Notes under the pieces: generated by a model
Databases searched by the model: none
What the model was told of the DNA's origin: nothing
The model's input: only the letters and a program-made list of their open reading frames with translations
Program-made: the position numbers and the translations under genes
Assembly: GCF_026230105.1 (NCBI RefSeq)
Contig: NC_079486.1
Span: 4,526,001 to 4,590,000, forward strand
Length of the DNA: 64,000 nt
Origin: Diorhabda sublineata
Taxonomy: Eukaryota; Arthropoda; Insecta; Coleoptera; Chrysomelidae
Direction: 5' to 3'
In this document: piece after piece, positions 33,560-45,161 of the stretch
Layout of the letters: each line of letters opens with the position of its first letter
Position numbering within the stretch: the first letter of the stretch is position 1

Positions 33560-35819
33560 ATTTGTTTACCATTCTAGTTTAAGGCAGCACAGCATAGTTA
33601 TTGCCGCTGACTTTACAAAAATGTACAGATCAGTATTAGTAGCACCCGAAGATAGACATTTGCAGAAAATTGTATAGCGATACAGTGATAACAAACCAAT
33701 TGATACTTATCAGTTAAGAACTTTGACATACGGAGCTGCACCTGCTTCATTTTTAGCAAACAGGTGTTTATTTGAAATTGTTAATAACGTCCAAACGCAA
33801 TATCCATATATTATAATACATTATAAAAAATGATGAATGATGATGAAGAAGCGAGAAGGATAACGTAATTAGTTTTTAAGGTATTAAAGGAAGGTTGTTT
33901 CTTTTTGAGGTTTGTATCAAAGAATCCGAGTATTTCAGATTGTATACCAAAAAACGATTCATTAGCAACAATTATTGAATTTGGTGAGAATGGTGGAAAA
34001 AAACTCTTCCATTAATTTGGTGTCCATCACAAGACAAATTGATGTTCAATGTCAAGAATTTTCCTATTAAACAAATTACTAAGCGGATCATTTTGTCGAA
34101 TTCCTCAAAGACTTTTGACCCATTAGGCTTAGTCAGTCCCTGTACAATATCTGTAAAAATGTTATTGCAAAGTCTTTGGCTTGAAAAATTATCCTGGGAT
34201 GATCAAGTAACCAATCATATTACTCGGGAGTGGCTAGATTTTGAGTTGGACTGAAAATAGAACGTCATGTAATATGCGAAAATGTAAAAAATATTGAAAT
34301 ACACTGTTTTTCTGACAGTTCAGAAAAGGCGAATGGCTCTTTCATTTACTTAAAATTTATTGATAATAAAGATGAAGCTTTTGTGTACCTCTTTGCACCA
34401 AAGGCAAAGGTTGCTCCATTGCAGTCTGTTACTTTACCACGTTTGGGACTGTGTGGGGTACTAGTTGTCGCTATACTAGCGGGTAAGGTATCTAAAGCCT
34501 TGAGACTTACGGTGGAAAAAATATATTTCTGGACAGACCCCACCGTCGTTTTGGAATGGATAAAAACGCCTCCCAATAAGTTGAAAAGTTTTGTTGTGAA
34601 TAGGGTCTCGGAGATACAGACTATTACAAATCACGATTATTGGGGACACGTACCCAGTGAACTAAATCCTGCTGATTACGTATCACGGGAAGTCAAATGC
34701 TCCGAAATACAAAGTTTAGATATTTGGTGGCATGGACCACAATTCTTAAACTCCGACGAGTCAAAGTGGCCAACAAATATTTGTCAAAGTAGCGATTTAC
34801 CTGATATAAGAAAAGTGAAAACGGCTTGCAGTACAGAGGTCGTAACATGCAAAGAAAATTATGTTATTGACAGATTTTCTAATATAATTAAATTGAAACG
34901 AATAGTTGCTCTGATGCGCAGATTTATATATAATTGAAAACACACTAAAAACGAACGAAAATATGGTCCAATATTAGAGGGCGAAAGAGATGAGGCATTT
35001 AATTTACTTCTTTGGCATGTGCAACAGATCTTTTTTCAAATCAAAATATTACAAATTAATAACAATAAATTAAAATCCTGCAAACTGTTAAGTTTAAATC
35101 CGTTCAATGACCAGTATGGATTTTTCAAAGTAGGGGGAAGATTGATAAACTCTAAATTTGAATTTCAGAAAAGGCATCCGTTACTGCTGCCACATAATCA
35201 CCGCCTCACGAAATTAATTGTTGGAGTTTCAATCGTGATAATGACGCGATTTTGAGCAATGAATTGATTAATGAAGAGGTGGACTGGCATTTTATACTAT
35301 CATTCACCTCATTTGGGGGGCCTGTGGGAGGTGGGCGTAAAATCGATGAGGGTTGTCACTAAAACTCCGCTTACGTTTGAGCAATTTTATACTTTGTTTT
35401 CGGAGGTTGAAGCTATAATGAATTGTCGTCCCTTGTTTACCCTCTTCTCTAGCCCAAACGACTTCAGTTTATTGACACCAGCACACTTTCTAATTGATCT
35501 TCAAATAAACCTTATCGACAGTTTAGATTTACGAAGTTTGCCAGTTAATCGTTTATCTCTGTATCAACAAATGAAACAACATATATGTGACCGTTGGAGT
35601 AAGGAGTGGAAGTGGAAGCAGAAATGTCACAATTTGAAAGTGGGAGAAATAGTACTCATTACAGACGACAAAATGCCCCCCATGAAATGGAAGATGGGTA
35701 AAGTGCTGGAAGTGTTTGTAGGAAAGGACAATGTTGCCCAAGTGGCTTTACTAAAAACTGAGATGGGCAATTTAAAAAGGTCATTTCCAAAAATCTGCCC
35801 TTTGCCTATAAACTATTAA
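33560..35819 (+). pseudogene. BEL/Pao pol relic: RT, RNase H, integrase
   Basis: RT text near 33590-33770 (IVIAADFTKMYRSVLVAPED, YQLRTLTYGAAPASFLANRC) lacks the YxDD box that should follow. After rearrangements 34039-34254 gives the connection region (KTFDPLGLVSPCTI). The frame 34383-34937 is RNase H-like: YFWTDPTVVLEWI, FVVNRVSEIQ and NPADYVSREVKC. At 35019-35255 an integrase zinc-finger half reads KRHPLLLPHNHRLTKLIV. A deletion then removes the DDE core start and the frame resumes at 35271 with PHLGGLWEVGVKSMR and VEAIMNCRPLF, running to a stop at 35817-35819. The C-terminal 182 codons are open, so this is the least damaged part. No LTR seen. Confidence 0.82.
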
Positions 35820-35879
35820 TATGTTAACCGAGCGCAGAAGTCACATGTTTGTGTTCATTATTTGCACATTTAATTTTGA

Positions 35880-36600
35880 TTTGAGTTATTTAATAGTGCA
35901 AATATAAACTCAACAGCTGGATATACCTATATCGCAAAGCCTCTGAGTGACTTACTCCGCAAAGGCGAAGAATTTAAGTTTGAATCACCACAAAGAGAAG
36001 AATTCAAAACCTTAAAGGCGAAATTTATTTGTGAACCGGTGTTGCATATTTATCAACAAGGAGCTTATACCGAACCACACACCTATGCAAGTATACATGG
36101 TTATAGAGCATGCCTTTCGCAACGATCTAGTGACAATTCGAAGCTTCACTCGGTATACTACATGAGTAGAAAGACGACTCCTGCAGAGAAGAAGTATACA
36201 AGCAATGAGCTCGAAGAACTTGCCATTAATAAAAGTGTGAAGAAATTCAGAACTATACTTGCTAGGAACGAAATTTAAAATACTTTCAGACTGTAATGCA
36301 ATCACAAAAACCATTGAGGAAAGACCTTACAACACGAGTTGCACGATGGGCCCTGATCCCGTAATATTGACTATTGCTACAGAATGAGTAATCATTCATA
36401 GAATTAGACAAGAGAAAGATGAGCACATTAAGGCGATAAAAAGGATTTTGACTACAGAAGTGTATGAGGATTTTTATTTAGAGCATGATACATTGTATAA
36501 ATACGAGAATGGATTAAAAATACTTGTCGTTCTAAAGGACATGCAGACTTAAAAAATAATAACAAAAGCCCACAAGAGGGGAAATTTTTGAAAGAAAAAG
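35880..36600 (+). pseudogene. Gypsy RNase H fragment (copy 2)
   Basis: It starts abruptly after the BEL/Pao stop. YIAKPLSDLLRKGEEFKFES, then KFICEPVLHIYQQGAYTEPH and SVYYMSRKTTPAEKKYTSNE are the connection and RNase H blocks of Ty3/gypsy pol. Parts (36110-36170, 36440-36560) match the shorter gypsy copy at 20040-20340, and this copy keeps text that copy has lost. The frame is open from 36039 to 36278, then has stops. The junction of two retroelement families in one orientation suggests nested insertion or recombination. Confidence 0.75.
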
Positions 36601-36779
36601 ACAGAAGTAGTAATAATTTTCCAAAAACTTGAAACTAAAGATATATGTATAAGATTTTGCATGATAATTTACAAACTTGTTATGGTTTTCTTTCCAAATG
36701 AATAAATTGTAAAATTAGTACTATCCAAGTTTGATATTGATTTGGCATTTGAATTTTACATTTGAAGTTTACAAGTCCG

Positions 36780-37100
36780 TACATTAAAATTAGGTATTAG
36801 TTTCATATTCATTGAAAAGTTTAATCAAGACAGATAAAGTGGGTTAAGTAAATGGATTACAAAAATATCTATGGGAAGATCATTAATAGAAACGAACACT
36901 ATTATACCAAATCAGAAACAGTTTTTCTATATAGAGAAAATTCTAATTTTAAATTAAAATCTGTTAATAATGTGATTTTTTATTATAAGAAACATTTTAA
37001 TCCAGAAAAATGGCAAGTAACAAAAGCAGTTCATTAAAAATCCCGTTATACTATTATGGAAAATATTGGCGATAAATAATTTACTATTTTCTAAAAAGCA
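36780..37100 (+). repeat. Repeat C, copy 2
   Basis: Inverse match to 27780-28020, e.g. TAAGTAAATGGATTACAAAA. A frame of 61 codons (36852-37037) is Lys/Asn/Tyr-rich and unrecognised. Confidence 0.6.
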
Positions 37101-37114
37101 TAAAATTGAAAATA

Positions 37115-37335
37115 TCACAAGGATATATTGAAAAATTCTTAGCCTACCAACCAAACAAAATTTCAATTTCAAAATATTTTATTACGCAACCAGACATCCA
37201 CAGCTTTTATTACCTCCTCGTTGGAAGAATTTTTTCGGTTGGGGAAAGAGATGATAGTCGGACGGAGCTAAACCTGTTTAATAAGAGTGGTGTTCAAAGT
37301 CTGGGAAAACCAGAGTGTCACCCATTCCATCCAGT
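37115..37335 (-). mobile_element. Mariner fragment, copy 3, heavily deleted
   Basis: GATATATTGAAAAATTCTTA is the mariner terminus, followed by the subterminal text shared with copies 1 and 2 up to CCTCCTCGTTGG. It then jumps over the coding part to the CTGGGAAAACCAGAGTGTCA segment. About 220 bp remain, so it is a short relic of the same family. Confidence 0.6.
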
Positions 37336-37719
37336 GTAATAGTGACTGTGGTGGTAGCAGTAGTAGTAAATACAGCCCACAAATTTTTCTCACGTATTTT
37401 ATGAAATAATCATCACTTTTCCCCTTTTGTTTTCTATTATCATCTTCATTAGCCATTCGAAGTATTATCTGATCTGGAATTGTCAGTATTGGTATTGCCA
37501 TTGTCCAGATCGACACATTGGGGATCTGCATCTGAAAAATATATCTGTTTTTATATCTCAATACAAGATAATATTTTGTAATGAAAAACAATGGGTCATT
37601 AAAAAATAATGAAATAAGTACATTCTTAGTGTAACATGAATTCCTTTATAATATGAATATTGAAAATACATTACATAATGTGAAAGATATGAAGTTGTAA
37701 CATTTAGAAATACGGTCCC
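37336..37719. other. No gene seen
   Basis: Short stretches near 37325-37370 (AGTGTAATAGTGACTGTGGT) recur at 16560 and 29325, next to repeat B copies. The rest is not recognised. Confidence 0.4.
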
Positions 37720-38880
37720 CTCAAAATTCTTTATACATACATATAATTAATATGAAATAGAGACCTTCCATATGGCAGCTGTAAGCCGACATTTTGATGT
37801 TTAGGACTTTTTTGAAAAGATTACTGGTCCCTTTCCATTCCTCCTTCCTTTAGAATGATTTGATAACAACATACTTTCAACTGGTTGTTGTCTTCCAATT
37901 CAAACAAAAATGTTTCTTGAATATTCAACAACTCTAAAATACCTTTGATATGGAGTACAATAAACCATCAAGTTGCATTAAAATGTATTCGCTACGCTAA
38001 ATTTACATACAGGACTTTTCAGGAAAATTCTTCATTACTCATTTAGTTTCATTGGCAGATGTAGTGTTGAATTTGTACAAAGTGATTGAAGTGATGAAAT
38101 TTGTAAGTGACTTGAAAGTTCTTATTCAAAAACAAGTGGTAAGACAATAATTTGAAATATGTAATGATGAAAACATGACATTGCAAAAGCTATTTTTTTC
38201 AGAGTAATTTGAGATTTTTAAAGGAAGTCATCTAATTTACTTAACAAAATATATGATTTAATATCAAATATTGTTTAGCAACTACTAATTATTTTGAATA
38301 AGAGTGAATTTATTAAGAAAATATGATAATTTTTATAGAAATATCAACTCACTGACAACATTTTTCATCAATTCATTGTAAACGACAAGTTACTCATTCT
38401 TCTCAATTGGGGTAAAATTTCTTTAAAGAACTTAACCAAACCAAAATTACTCAATATCTTATTCTCTCACCTTAGAAATATGAATAAAACAAGTAAGATG
38501 GGTCAGAATAATACTAGGATCTTTCCTATCACATATTTATTGTGCAGAAATACCACAGTTCCTTTAAATGATCTTATCTTATTTAAAAAAAAAGTGTTGT
38601 TGGGGATTGTTTTATCAAATTTCCAAAAATATTACATAAGTGATAGAATCACTGCAAAAATCTTCGAAGCCGGGCAGATGCGGTTCACTTGGTGCTACTT
38701 CAATAATCTATTTCTTTTTTTGTAACTGGACATTCACAGACATTACAATACAAACTTCCAGGCCCAGTTTAGATCAAGTTACCATAGTGAAATTGGTGAA
38801 TATGGTAAAGAACATACAATTATTTTTTATTAGAGGCCAATTTGGTAAATGAGAAACCACGCTCCTTTACCTAAAAATAA
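37720..38880 (+). repeat. Repeat A, copy 2 (uninterrupted)
   Basis: Matches, in inverse orientation, 12600-12286, 11107-10995 and 9150-8858, with no BEL/Pao and no LINE between the parts. The region 38075-38475 has no partner in copy 1. A broken frame at 38480-38850 gives the readings shared with copy 1. I see no termini or family motifs, so what repeat A is remains open. Confidence 0.65.
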
Positions 38881-39639
38881 ATTATTTGTAAACTACTTCC
38901 AGTATTGGTATAGTGCCTATACTTGTTATTAAAAAAGATATTCAATTACTTGCCAACCTCTTAAAAGCATTTAGCTTGTTTAAACCATATTCATCAACAT
39001 AAAACATTGTGGTGTGTACATGAGCATTTTCAAATACACACAAGTACGTATATATTAAGTTTAAAACTCTGACATCAATAAGATGATGAATATGATGGCA
39101 AAATCATATGGAAGAATACGACATGCAATATCAATTAGTTAGTTAAAGGTGCAGAAAATGTGAAAAATAATTGTACATACCTACTATGTATCTTTAGTCA
39201 AAATTTAGTTCATTACTTAAACTATATTCACTCAATCTTCTTGCATAAAACTTAAACGTAGTAAGTTTTCCAACTAGATACAAATTCCGTTCCTATCATT
39301 ATAATGAATTCCGAAGTTCCTTTGTTTGAAACTTTGATTTACTTTGACAAAAAAAAAAGATGAACCCAGCTGGAATGTTTGAATATAAATGAAGCCAACT
39401 TACAGTAAACTCAATGTTGTAAAATTTTACAATTTATTTGTTACGTTTCAAAAATATTTATTTATACATCGTAAATTATTAAAAATCAATAAGAATCTGG
39501 CTCTAGTTCTCACTAATTTTGGTTCATGGGCAATATTTTCCACAACTGAACTAAACAAAGGTCAAGAAAATAATTTTGGTGAGAATGTTTATGAAAAAAT
39601 ATAAGCTAGGCAACATTGCTATGTATCTGTATTCGTATG
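38881..39639. other. No gene seen
   Basis: AT-rich. 39580-39635 recurs at 26075-26135. A 71-codon frame at 39389-39604 is not recognised. Confidence 0.4.
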
Positions 39640-39871
39640 TGATAAAATGACTGTCTTTGTTTATAAATACTGAGAAAGCATTTTCAATAGAATGTGTAAC
39701 TGATAAAAGAATTGGCTTATTTACAGAGAATATTGTTTTCAGGCAAAAAGTTATGTTGAATTTGGGGATATTAAACTGGTTACTTAGCAGTGTTTAGACT
39801 CAACATCTGAAAGGTTTTTATTATCTGTTGGAAAAATGTTAGGTTAGGAAAAATGTTGTTGCATACTTAAT

Positions 39872-39877
39872 GCATAT
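39872..39877. repeat. Target-site duplication, left (GCATAT)
   Basis: Six bases directly before the Polinton terminus, identical to 57774-57779. Six-base duplications are the rule for Maverick/Polinton insertion. Confidence 0.85.
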
Positions 39878-40007
39878 AGTAGTCATAGAGGCGCTCAGGC
39901 AGACAGGTAGACATCCCGTCCAGCCGCTCTGACCGCAGCGCTAACCGCAAGTCGAAAGCAGTGATAACAGCGTTTATTATACTACGTGTAAACCTTCTAA
40001 TTAAGAT
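39878..40007 (+). repeat. Polinton left terminal inverted repeat
   Basis: 130 bp matching the inverse of 57643-57773 with only a few differences (for example one missing base near 39893 and T for C near 39908). The match ends at AATTAAGAT, after which the two ends diverge. The right end adds more TTAAGA units. Confidence 0.88.
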
Positions 40008-40522
40008 ACATTAATTAATCAATTTATTTAATTAAACAATTTAATTGGGTGGAACTGAAAGTTTTAGACTTTTGTGTTTGAAGGATTTTGATAATTTTAG
40101 CACATCGCGCGTCAAGCATCGTAGATAATGAAGGTCTTTCGTGACAGTAAGATCCGCATTCGATAATGAATATACTTAATTGTCCGCACTGTATATAAAA
40201 TAAATATACATTTATCATGCAAACTGTGGGTATAATGAATTATATTCCGCCTTGTCTGGCCTGTATGATAACGGCGAAAAGGGTGTAGTTACTAGATTAT
40301 CCAGGTCGAGGAAAAAGTTACTAAACACTCTGTATAAATAATATTAAGAATTGTGCATTTGTTGTTGAAGTGTATAAAAATTATTTTATCACAAAGCCAC
40401 AAAGGACGATAAGACCAACGGTCCGTGCTGAAAAACACTTTATTCGGGTCGACGAAGTGAAAGTAGACCGTGTCTTTTTGGAAAAACAAACAGGTGCGTG
40501 TGAACAGGAGCCATTCTGAAGC
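40008..40522. other. Polinton left subterminal region
   Basis: AT-rich after the terminal repeat, with a TATATAAAA word at 40192-40200 and a GC-richer stretch at 40390-40520. No recognised coding sequence. It could hold a promoter and untranslated leader for the small spliced frame that starts at 40523. Confidence 0.35.
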
Positions 40523-41328
40523 ATGTTTAAAAAGGTAAGTCACTTTGTTAGGCATTCACAAGTATTTAACGCTTTTACTATTTATGTATCGTAATATTGT
40601 AAGATCCGACGAGAGCCGCGAGCAAGGGTTGATAGAGAATTATGAGATCTTATTGTTCGATCGATCGTAAAATATAAAAAAGAATATTTTAACACTCTGT
40701 ATATAAATTATAACTCTTGTATCATTCGAAAAAATGTAAAAATATAGCGAAAGTGATAACAATATATACGTATTTATCATGTTTGAAAAAATATACCTTT
40801 TGTGGTTTTTTTCATTCGAAATAAAACTATGGTCAAAAGTTGATGCCTTGAATCTTCAGCTTGCTAATAATCCATTTTTGTGATTTTCACTTCCGTATGA
40901 CTTTGCAGCGCACAGAAATGCAGTTTTTGTTTCAAGGGCAGCCTAGAAATGATATTTTAAATTTTAAAATTAATCTTTTACAAAGATAACGGTTGCGATT
41001 TATATAAAGCATTTTGTTTTTCAAAACAGGAACGCTAAAAGAAACGTTATCATATTCTAGGTTTTATGAACAGTTTACTTCAAAAAGAAGGGTCGTTGTT
41101 TTTTTCCAGAACTTGTTGGTATCATATAGATGTTTTTTAAAATGACTAAAACTAGGAACATATTGTTCCATACGCTAAAAGTTTGTACCATTTGTGCAAC
41201 GTGATAAATATGTATTACAGGGTGATATATTTAAAATGCCTTATTTAATTGAAAATACCCATGTGAGATGTTGCCAAGTAGTGAGAGCACAAGTTATTGA
41301 GGTTTCGTTTCCTAGTACTAAAGTGTAG
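40523..41328 (+). CDS. Putative two-exon small ORF in Polinton
   Basis: ATG at 40523 opens a four-codon exon (MFKK) ending at a perfect GTAAGT donor at 40535. The best in-phase acceptor is TATTACAG at 41220, giving a second exon 41221-41328 with PYLIENTHVRCCQVVRAQ and a stop: 39 residues in total. The unit around HVRCCQ is partly duplicated at 42270-42335. This is a prediction from splice consensus only, with no known family, no domain and a 686-base intron. It may be chance. Confidence 0.25.
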
Positions 41329-41375
41329 TAGAGTTGTATAAATCTGAAAAATCAGGATTTTTATTTATTGCGACT

Positions 41376-41689
41376 ATGGAAGGTAAGCATGTCATAAAAA
41401 AGTCTGCTGAGCTTTTATTGTTTTTTCAGATAGAATAGTACCAAATAGTATTAAAAATCCTTTTGTGATACGTCACAACGGAGAGAAAAAATATCGTAAG
41501 GAAAGAAAAAAGTTAAGGAAATAAAAAGTTAAATTTTATTTTTTTCTTTTTCAGGCACATAGACGCATGAGGCAGCGCTTGAAAGAAATGATTCGTATAG
41601 AACTGTGTGACGATTTGCCAACAGGGTCACACTTTCTATCTCACGAGTCTTTCACCATATGGACCGGGGGCAACTACACCCTGGTGTAG
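41376..41689 (+). CDS. Putative multi-exon small ORF in Polinton, phase broken
   Basis: ATG 41376 opens a 7-base exon with donor GTAAGC at 41383. An acceptor TTTTTTCAG leads to exon 41430-41495 (IVPNSIKNPFVIRHNGEKKY) with donor GTAAGG. An acceptor TTTTTCAG leads to 41555-41689, open in one frame as RRMRQRLKEMIRIELCDDLP through to a stop. The phases of exons 2 and 3 disagree by one base, so either a splice site is misplaced or the gene is broken. The last exon is basic then neutral. I recognise no family. Confidence 0.25.
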
Positions 41690-42719
41690 AATTATCTTAC
41701 ATTAAGGGTGGTTTAGGTTTTATTGTGTTTATTAAAAGGATAGAAGTCTAAAATAAGATTGATGTTGTATTCTTTCTCTAGAGATAATCATCCTATATTA
41801 AAAATCTGTAGAATACAGAAACATAAGTTTTCTCAATCTTGAAGCAACCACAGGGTAAATGAAACTGTAGACAATCTTAAAAGATCCATTTTGTATCTAT
41901 AATATATAGTTCATCATAAAAGGATAATGCTAACTTGTGTAACTTTTGACGTAGCGATATGTGGACATAAACTATATAAAAGTAAATACATATGTATATA
42001 ACTATAAACATGATGAGTTCGGTAACACGGACGCTGCACCGAACGCCTTTTAAGAAACAAGGAGTAAGAAAACAAATACATTAAACGAGGAGTACACCAA
42101 ATAGATTATGAAAATAAGGCAGTGACACATTTTAGAAACTTGTGGAAAATGACGAAGGAATTTTTAGGAGACCCAAAGTTTTAACTTTAGAGCTGTAAGT
42201 TTTTGTACCTTTTTGTAGTTATAATATTTTACACAGTCTTACCTAATAATATAAATATTGAAAAGTCTTCAACATATGTGAGATGTTGCCAAGTGCTTGG
42301 GTTGCGAGATAGATGTGTTGAGGTTTCGTTTCCGTATACATTTTCTGAGTGGTAGTCCAAATCATATATATCGGTTTAGGGGTCATCGTGTTTATTCTTT
42401 CTCTATATAGACATCCTATATTAAAATTTTGTAATAGAATACAGAAGCAGATGGTGTTTTTTCAAAAATACACGAATTCTCAACAAAAAATACAACGGAA
42501 AATGTGTGGTGCTACCTATTTAAAATAGTTGTTTTCATTCCAGCAAGTCAATAACTCAACATTAGATGGTCAAAATGCACATGAGATATCAAAGAAAAAT
42601 AATAGTAATAAATAATAATCAGTGAGTGTTATAGAAAAAACCTCAGATAATCATTTATAAAATCAAAAGTGCCGTAAACAACTCTTGTGGCTTATAAAAG
42701 CTGCTGATATCTTTTAAAG
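41690..42719. other. Polinton left arm, partly duplicated
   Basis: 42270-42335 repeats 41265-41325 (ATGTGAGATGTTGCCAAGT and GAGGTTTCGTTTCC), and 42380-42450 repeats 41705-41825 (ATCCTATATTAAAA, AGAATACAGAA). The spacing differs between the copies, so this is an old, eroded duplication. No other coding sequence recognised. Confidence 0.45.
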
Positions 42720-43889
42720 CTTATTAAATTAGAAGTGACCATGTAAGTGTAATCAACTTTATATTATTGGTAAAATTAATGAATTATGTTTTTAGGAACG
42801 AGTTTGTAGAAAAATTTAAGAAATCGGCTACATACCAGCTGGCACCGGTAGGTACCCGCTGGGTCTTTTGTGCCCCCGACCCCTTTGTGGTAATTAAAAA
42901 TAGATGTAGGTCGTTTTATAATATTTTTAAACCGAAAATTTAACATATTTTTTGCAGGGTGTCTGGTTCGACATAAGTAAGTAAACAAGAGGTTTAAAAA
43001 TAAAATTAGTATGTTAAAAACGTACCTTTTTTACAGCGAGCCAACGGAATTGTAAGTACTCAAAATGTAAAACCGATCCAAAAATCATCGATTTTCTTTT
43101 TTTCTAGTGTATCAACGGCATCAGGACTTTTGGTCCTAAATGACCCGTGAGTTTCTAATCTTCAATTTTATATTAAAACAGAAATAATTATTTCATATTC
43201 TTTTTTCAGAGATCTGATGAGAACTTCGCCGGTTGTAAGTATTTAATATATAAAACTTTATGAAATTTTATATTTTGTATGTACTAATCTGTAGTAACAT
43301 TTTTTCAGATGGAAACATAAAAATAAAAAGTAGAGTTTCTCTTGTTTTTAATTACCCTCACCCAGTACTTAACCAAAGTCCTTTATTCCCCCATTATCCT
43401 GAGGGTGAAGTAGTCAAGTTTTATAGAAATTTGATGAAAGTGTCTACCTCCCCGCTTGGTCACCCTTGGACAACTTTTTATGTTGACTAACAGACACAAC
43501 TTACCAAATATTATTCATAAATTAACATAAATGAATTAAATGTAAGCTTTTAACGGTCTATTTTATTCTAAAATAATTTTAAAAGACTACAGTTGCAACT
43601 GCTAAAAATAAGTAGTGGTGTTTATTTTGAAAAGTGTTCATAAAATGTAAAATTGTATTAAATATAATTATTTGTAGCGATGATATGTTGAAGTTGTTGG
43701 GAGAGCCGGTCCTCTACGAGTAAGTTATTAATACACAAATATTTATATCATTACATTTAAATTCTGATATAGAATATACGAGATATCCGACCTGAAATGA
43801 TAATACGTTTTAAAAAAAGAATAAAAACAGAATAATCATTTTTTAGCTGTGAAGTTCTGACAAGCGCGTCAGAAGACGAAAATTATTAG
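42720..43889 (+). other. Run of candidate microexons bounded by GT-AG
   Basis: Eight consecutive segments have pyrimidine-rich AG acceptors and GTAAGT-like donors: 42720-42742 (23 nt), 42796-42847 or -42889, 42958-42976 (19), 43037-43051 (15), 43108-43146 (39), 43210-43234 (25), 43309-43490 (open to a stop), 43678-43719 (42) and 43847-43889 (to a stop). Some joins read well: 43210-43234 to 43309-43490 gives DENFAGYGNIKIKSRVSL, and 43678-43719 to 43847-43889 gives MLKLLGEPVLYDCEVLTSAS and a stop. No single phase runs through all of them, so alternative splicing, mis-called sites or decay must be assumed. No protein family recognised. Confidence 0.4.
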
Positions 43890-44545
43890 AGGAAATGCAT
43901 TTCATTTCTAAACAGTGTATATTCTTCCTCTATTATTTTAATAACACAATAATAGCCACTTTCATCCAATCAACCTAGTTATCCGTCTAACATTAGAAAA
44001 TTGAAAGAAAAAAGCCCTAGAAAAAATATGTCAAGTTTGTAAAAATGTTTTATTTTAAAAACACTATAAGTATTTTCGAAAAATTAAACTGTAACAAAAA
44101 AATGAACAACCAACTTAGCTATCCCCTATAACATTAGAAAATTGAGAAATCATAATAGAAAAGAAAAAATCCCTAGAAAATTATGTCAAAATTTGTAAAT
44201 TTTTTATTTTAAAAAGCGCTATAATTATTTCGAAAAACTGAAACAAAAAATGAGCAAGGCATGAATTGTTTTTTCTAAAACTATTTTATATTCCGTTGAA
44301 AAATAAAGTTAACATTGACAGATAGTTACCAGAAGCATGAGTGAAAACTATTAAAAAGTATATGTTACAAATACCCGCTTATTTTCCACAATAAGGTATG
44401 TTATTCCTCTCTAGGGAGCGGTGGTACATATGTCTCCTCATCCCTTGGAAAGAAGTATTCTCGCTCTACACTTTCCCGTATCTTTACCACCCCCGACAGA
44501 AGAAAGACACCCCCTGCTCACTGGTTTCTAAGATTAAATACTGCA
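43890..44545. other. AT-rich Polinton segment with a local duplication
   Basis: 43960-44090 and 44100-44250 share text (ATAACATTAGAAAATTGA, then GTAAA-TTTTTATTTTAAAAA and TTTCGAAAAA), an imperfect tandem duplication of about 140 bp. No coding sequence recognised. Confidence 0.4.
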
Positions 44546-44546
44546 A

Positions 44547-45094
44547 GTCAGGTACGTGTCAGGTACGTATCAGGTACGTGTCAGGTACGTATCAGGTACG
44601 TGTCAGGTACGTGTCAGATACATGTCAGGTACATGTCAGGTATGTGTCAGATACGTGTCAGGTATGTGTCAGATATACGTCAGGTGTACGTCAGTCAGGT
44701 ACGACAGCTTACACGTCACAGCTTTGGCAGAAGCGACAGCTTACGTGGTACAGCGTTGCTAGAAGCGACAGCGTCGTTAGATGGGTCAGCTTACGTGTCA
44801 CAGCGTCGTTAGATGGGTCAGCTTACGTGTCACAGCGTCGTCAGATGGGTCGGCTTACACGTTACAGTGTCGTCAGATGGGTCAAATAACGTTGACAGCT
44901 ATGACAGATAACGTTGACAGGTGTCACATCGTCGTCAGATGCGTCAACTTACGCGTCACAGCGTCGTCAGGTACGTGTCAGGTACGTATCAGGTACGTGT
45001 TAGGTACGTGTCAGATACGCGTCAGGTACATGTCAGGTACATGTCAGGTATGTGTCAGATATACGTCAGGTGTACGTCAGTCAGGTACGTGTCA
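44547..45094 (+). repeat. Compound minisatellite, 11-bp unit CAGGTACGTGT
   Basis: Two blocks (44549-44700 and 44968-45094) consist of about a dozen variants each of CAGGTACGTGT. Between them (about 44740-44967) lies a roughly 32-bp unit containing CAGCGTCGTCAGATGGGTCA, repeated four to five times. The order of variants in the two 11-bp blocks is alike (ending GATATACGTCAGGTGTACG), so one is a copy of the other. The long open frames over this region (Val/Arg/Tyr/Ser/Gly/Cys/Gln repeats in several phases) are by-products of the repeat. Confidence 0.85.
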
Positions 45095-45161
45095 GTGGAA
45101 AGGCAGATATCAATGCTGTAAATAGAACTTCACTCGCATATAATGTTCATTTAACATCAGG

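Noticed and set aside
44535..45100. CRISPR-like array
   Set aside because: The unit is 11 bp with graded variants and no unique spacers, in a eukaryotic genome. It is a minisatellite.
44398..45125. Several long overlapping plus-strand frames (up to 163 codons) rich in VRYVSGTCQ words
   Set aside because: They arise in several phases at once from an 11-bp tandem repeat, which is not a multiple of three and so opens more than one frame. No start context or homology.
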